From the NCBI GenBank assembly GCA_027307195.1, contig DAHUXL010000070.1, positions 1 to 34,610 on the forward strand: a stretch of 34,610 bases of DNA, read 5' to 3'. Position numbers and translations under genes: made by a program. Positions 33,420-34,610 of the stretch are shown piece by piece. Source of the DNA: Rhodanobacter sp. GTDB lineage: Bacteria > Pseudomonadota > Gammaproteobacteria > Xanthomonadales > Rhodanobacteraceae. The notes under the pieces are model-generated. The model was not told the DNA's origin and did not search any database. It worked only from the letters and a program-made list of their open reading frames with translations. Numbering within the stretch: position 1 is the first letter of the stretch; every line of letters starts with the position of its first letter.

Positions 33420-33794
33420 ATGATGATGATCAGCGAAGCGGAAGCGGTGGTGATGGATGTGTTATGGCGCGAGGCGCCGCGCACAGCCGAAGAGATCCTC
33501 GCCGAGGTGGGTCCGGCGCAGAACTGGCAGGAGGGCACGGTGAAATCCCTGCTCAACCGCCTGCTTCGCAAGAAGGCAGTACACGCCGAGCGCGACGGGC
33601 GCCGCTATCTCTACAGGCCGCTGCTGAAGCGCGAGCAGTACGTCCAGCAGGAGAGCAAGGGTCTGCTCGACCGCCTGTTCGATGGTCGCGTCGCACCACT
33701 GGTCGCGCACTTCTCCGAACAGCGCAAGCTGTCGAAGAAGGACATCGCCGAACTGCGCAAGCTGCTCAAGGAACTCGACGATGAGCAGTCTTGA
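33420..33794 (+). CDS. blaI: BlaI/MecI/CopY family transcriptional repressor
   Basis: The 124-residue product is a BlaI-type repressor: an N-terminal winged helix (ISEAEAVVMDVLWREAP, then GTVKSLLNRLLRKKAVHAERDGRRYLY) and a C-terminal dimerisation helix region (LSKKDIAELRKLLKELDD). These repressors dissociate from DNA after cleavage triggered by a partner BlaR1 metalloprotease, which is encoded next with a 14-nt overlap. Three successive ATGs (33420, 33423, 33426) are possible starts. No beta-lactamase gene is in the window, so its target may be elsewhere or unrelated to antibiotics. Confidence 0.9.
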   Translation: MMMISEAEAVVMDVLWREAPRTAEEILAEVGPAQNWQEGTVKSLLNRLLRKKAVHAERDGRRYLYRPLLKREQYVQQESKGLLDRLFDGRVAPLVAHFSEQRKLSKKDIAELRKLLKELDDEQS

Positions 33795-34610
33795 GCTGAT
33801 GACGGTGGACGGGATCGGACGCGGCTGGTTGCTGATCCTCGCGTTCACTGCCGCCGTGCTTGTCGTGGTCGCGTTGCGCAAGCTGTGCCGCCGACTGTTC
33901 GGTGCCGAGTGTGCCTTTCAGGTGTGGTCGCTGGTGCCCTTGGCGGTGCTGGCCAGCCAGTTGCCGCATACCGCCAGTACGAGTCGCACGGCACCTTCTG
34001 CGCTGATGTACATGATCAGCTCGGTAGCCGCTGCGCTGCCATCCAATGCCGATACGTCCGCCGGGATCGGCTGGCGCAGCTGGATCATGTTGGTCTGGTG
34101 CATAGGCATGGCGATTGCTCTGGTGACGGCGGTATTCGCGCAGTGGCGCTATCGCAATCGCCTGCGTGACGCTGCTTCAATGACCAGCGTGTCCTCGCGC
34201 TGGCCAGTGCTGCGTGCCACCAGCGCAGATATCGGGCCGGCGCTGGTCGGCGCCTGGCGAGTCCGTATCGTGCTGCCCGCCGATTTCGAACGTCGCTACG
34301 ACGCCACCGAGCGAGCGCTGATCCTTGCCCACGAAGCGATGCATGCGCGACGACGCGATGGTTGGTGGTGCCTGCTGGCGCAGGTCGTCGTGGCGTTGTT
34401 CTGGTTCCATCCGCTGGCGTGGTGGGCGATCGGCGCACTGCGCCACGACCAGGAACTGGCCTGCGACGCCGCCGTGCTGCGCGAGCACGGTGCCCAGCGG
34501 CGCAGCTATGCGAATGCGATGTTGAAAACCCAGTCGGCGCGGTTTGCGCTGCCGGTGGGTTGCCTCTGGTCACCTCGTCATCCCCTCACGGAGCGTATTG
34601 CCATGTTGAA
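33781..34610 (+). CDS. M56 family metallopeptidase (BlaR1-like), 3' end outside window (partial)
   Basis: The frame starts at ATG 33781, overlaps the end of blaI by 14 nt, and is still open at the window edge after 276 codons. It has N-terminal hydrophobic segments (about 15-32 and 45-60), another at about 100-120, then the zinc-protease motif HEAMH (H184, E185, H188) followed by a hydrophobic stretch (VVVALFWFHPLAWW) and the third ligand in QELACD (E225). This is the M56/BlaR1 signature: a membrane sensor that senses a signal and leads to cleavage of the BlaI repressor. The sensor domain would lie beyond the window. Confidence 0.9.
   Translation, partial: MSSLELMTVDGIGRGWLLILAFTAAVLVVVALRKLCRRLFGAECAFQVWSLVPLAVLASQLPHTASTSRTAPSALMYMISSVAAALPSNADTSAGIGWRSWIMLVWCIGMAIALVTAVFAQWRYRNRLRDAASMTSVSSRWPVLRATSADIGPALVGAWRVRIVLPADFERRYDATERALILAHEAMHARRRDGWWCLLAQVVVALFWFHPLAWWAIGALRHDQELACDAAVLREHGAQRRSYANAMLKTQSARFALPVGCLWSPRHPLTERIAML

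Noticed and set aside
1-34610. Mobile elements, prophage genes, tRNA or rRNA genes
   Set aside because: No transposase, integrase, terminal inverted repeats flanking genes, tRNA cloverleaf or rRNA sequence was recognised by eye; a tRNAscan or ISfinder search would settle it.

Overview
The window is a GC-rich, gene-dense stretch of a gammaproteobacterial chromosome. Protein signatures and gene order point to the Xanthomonadales, probably the Rhodanobacteraceae; this is an inference from gene content, since no rRNA or other taxonomic marker is present. There are no insertion sequences, phage genes, tRNAs or CRISPR arrays, and base composition looks even throughout, so this reads as core chromosome.

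Region 1 (1-4411, minus strand) is a compact run gshB-tonB-algH-ruvX-pyrB plus a lipoprotein gene cut by the window edge. Region 2 (4778-16741, plus strand) is a Pil-Chp chemosensory cluster controlling type IV pili: pilG, pilH, pilI, pilJ, a 2037-residue chpA hybrid kinase, a CheB-like gene and a CheW-like gene. From memory of the Pseudomonas aeruginosa map, gshB/tonB3/algH/ruvX/pyrB divergent from pilGHIJ-chpABC, followed by rsmE and bioA, is the same ancestral layout. Three parts of that layout appear to be missing here: pilK (the CheR-type methyltransferase), pyrR and the pyrC-like gene. The CheB-like protein also lacks the aligned catalytic serine. Together these suggest a Chp array without classical methylation-based adaptation, which is the most interesting biological reading of the window.

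Region 3 (16765-18894, minus) holds rsmE and bioA. Region 4 (18962-22789, plus) holds an isolated gspN followed by hisN-like, nudE, cysQ and mazG, a set of small phosphatases and pyrophosphatases acting on nucleotides and related metabolites. Region 5 (22829-24282) is a divergent pair of secreted proteins: an unrecognised His-rich protein and a GSGD-repeat DUF4097/DUF2807-like protein. Region 6 (24334-29359, minus) is an operon-like run ybbA-ybbP-gst-SLC13 permease, divergent from tesA with overlapping start codons.

Region 7 (29358-31855, plus) holds tesA and an OmpR-type two-component system whose kinase has almost no periplasmic domain and a degenerate ATP-binding region. Region 8 (31891-34610) is a fused two-subunit 3-oxoacid CoA-transferase, divergent from a blaI-blaR1-type regulator pair preceded by two operator-like dyads. 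Strong short-loop hairpins lie in several of the gaps between convergent genes and probably act as bidirectional terminators.
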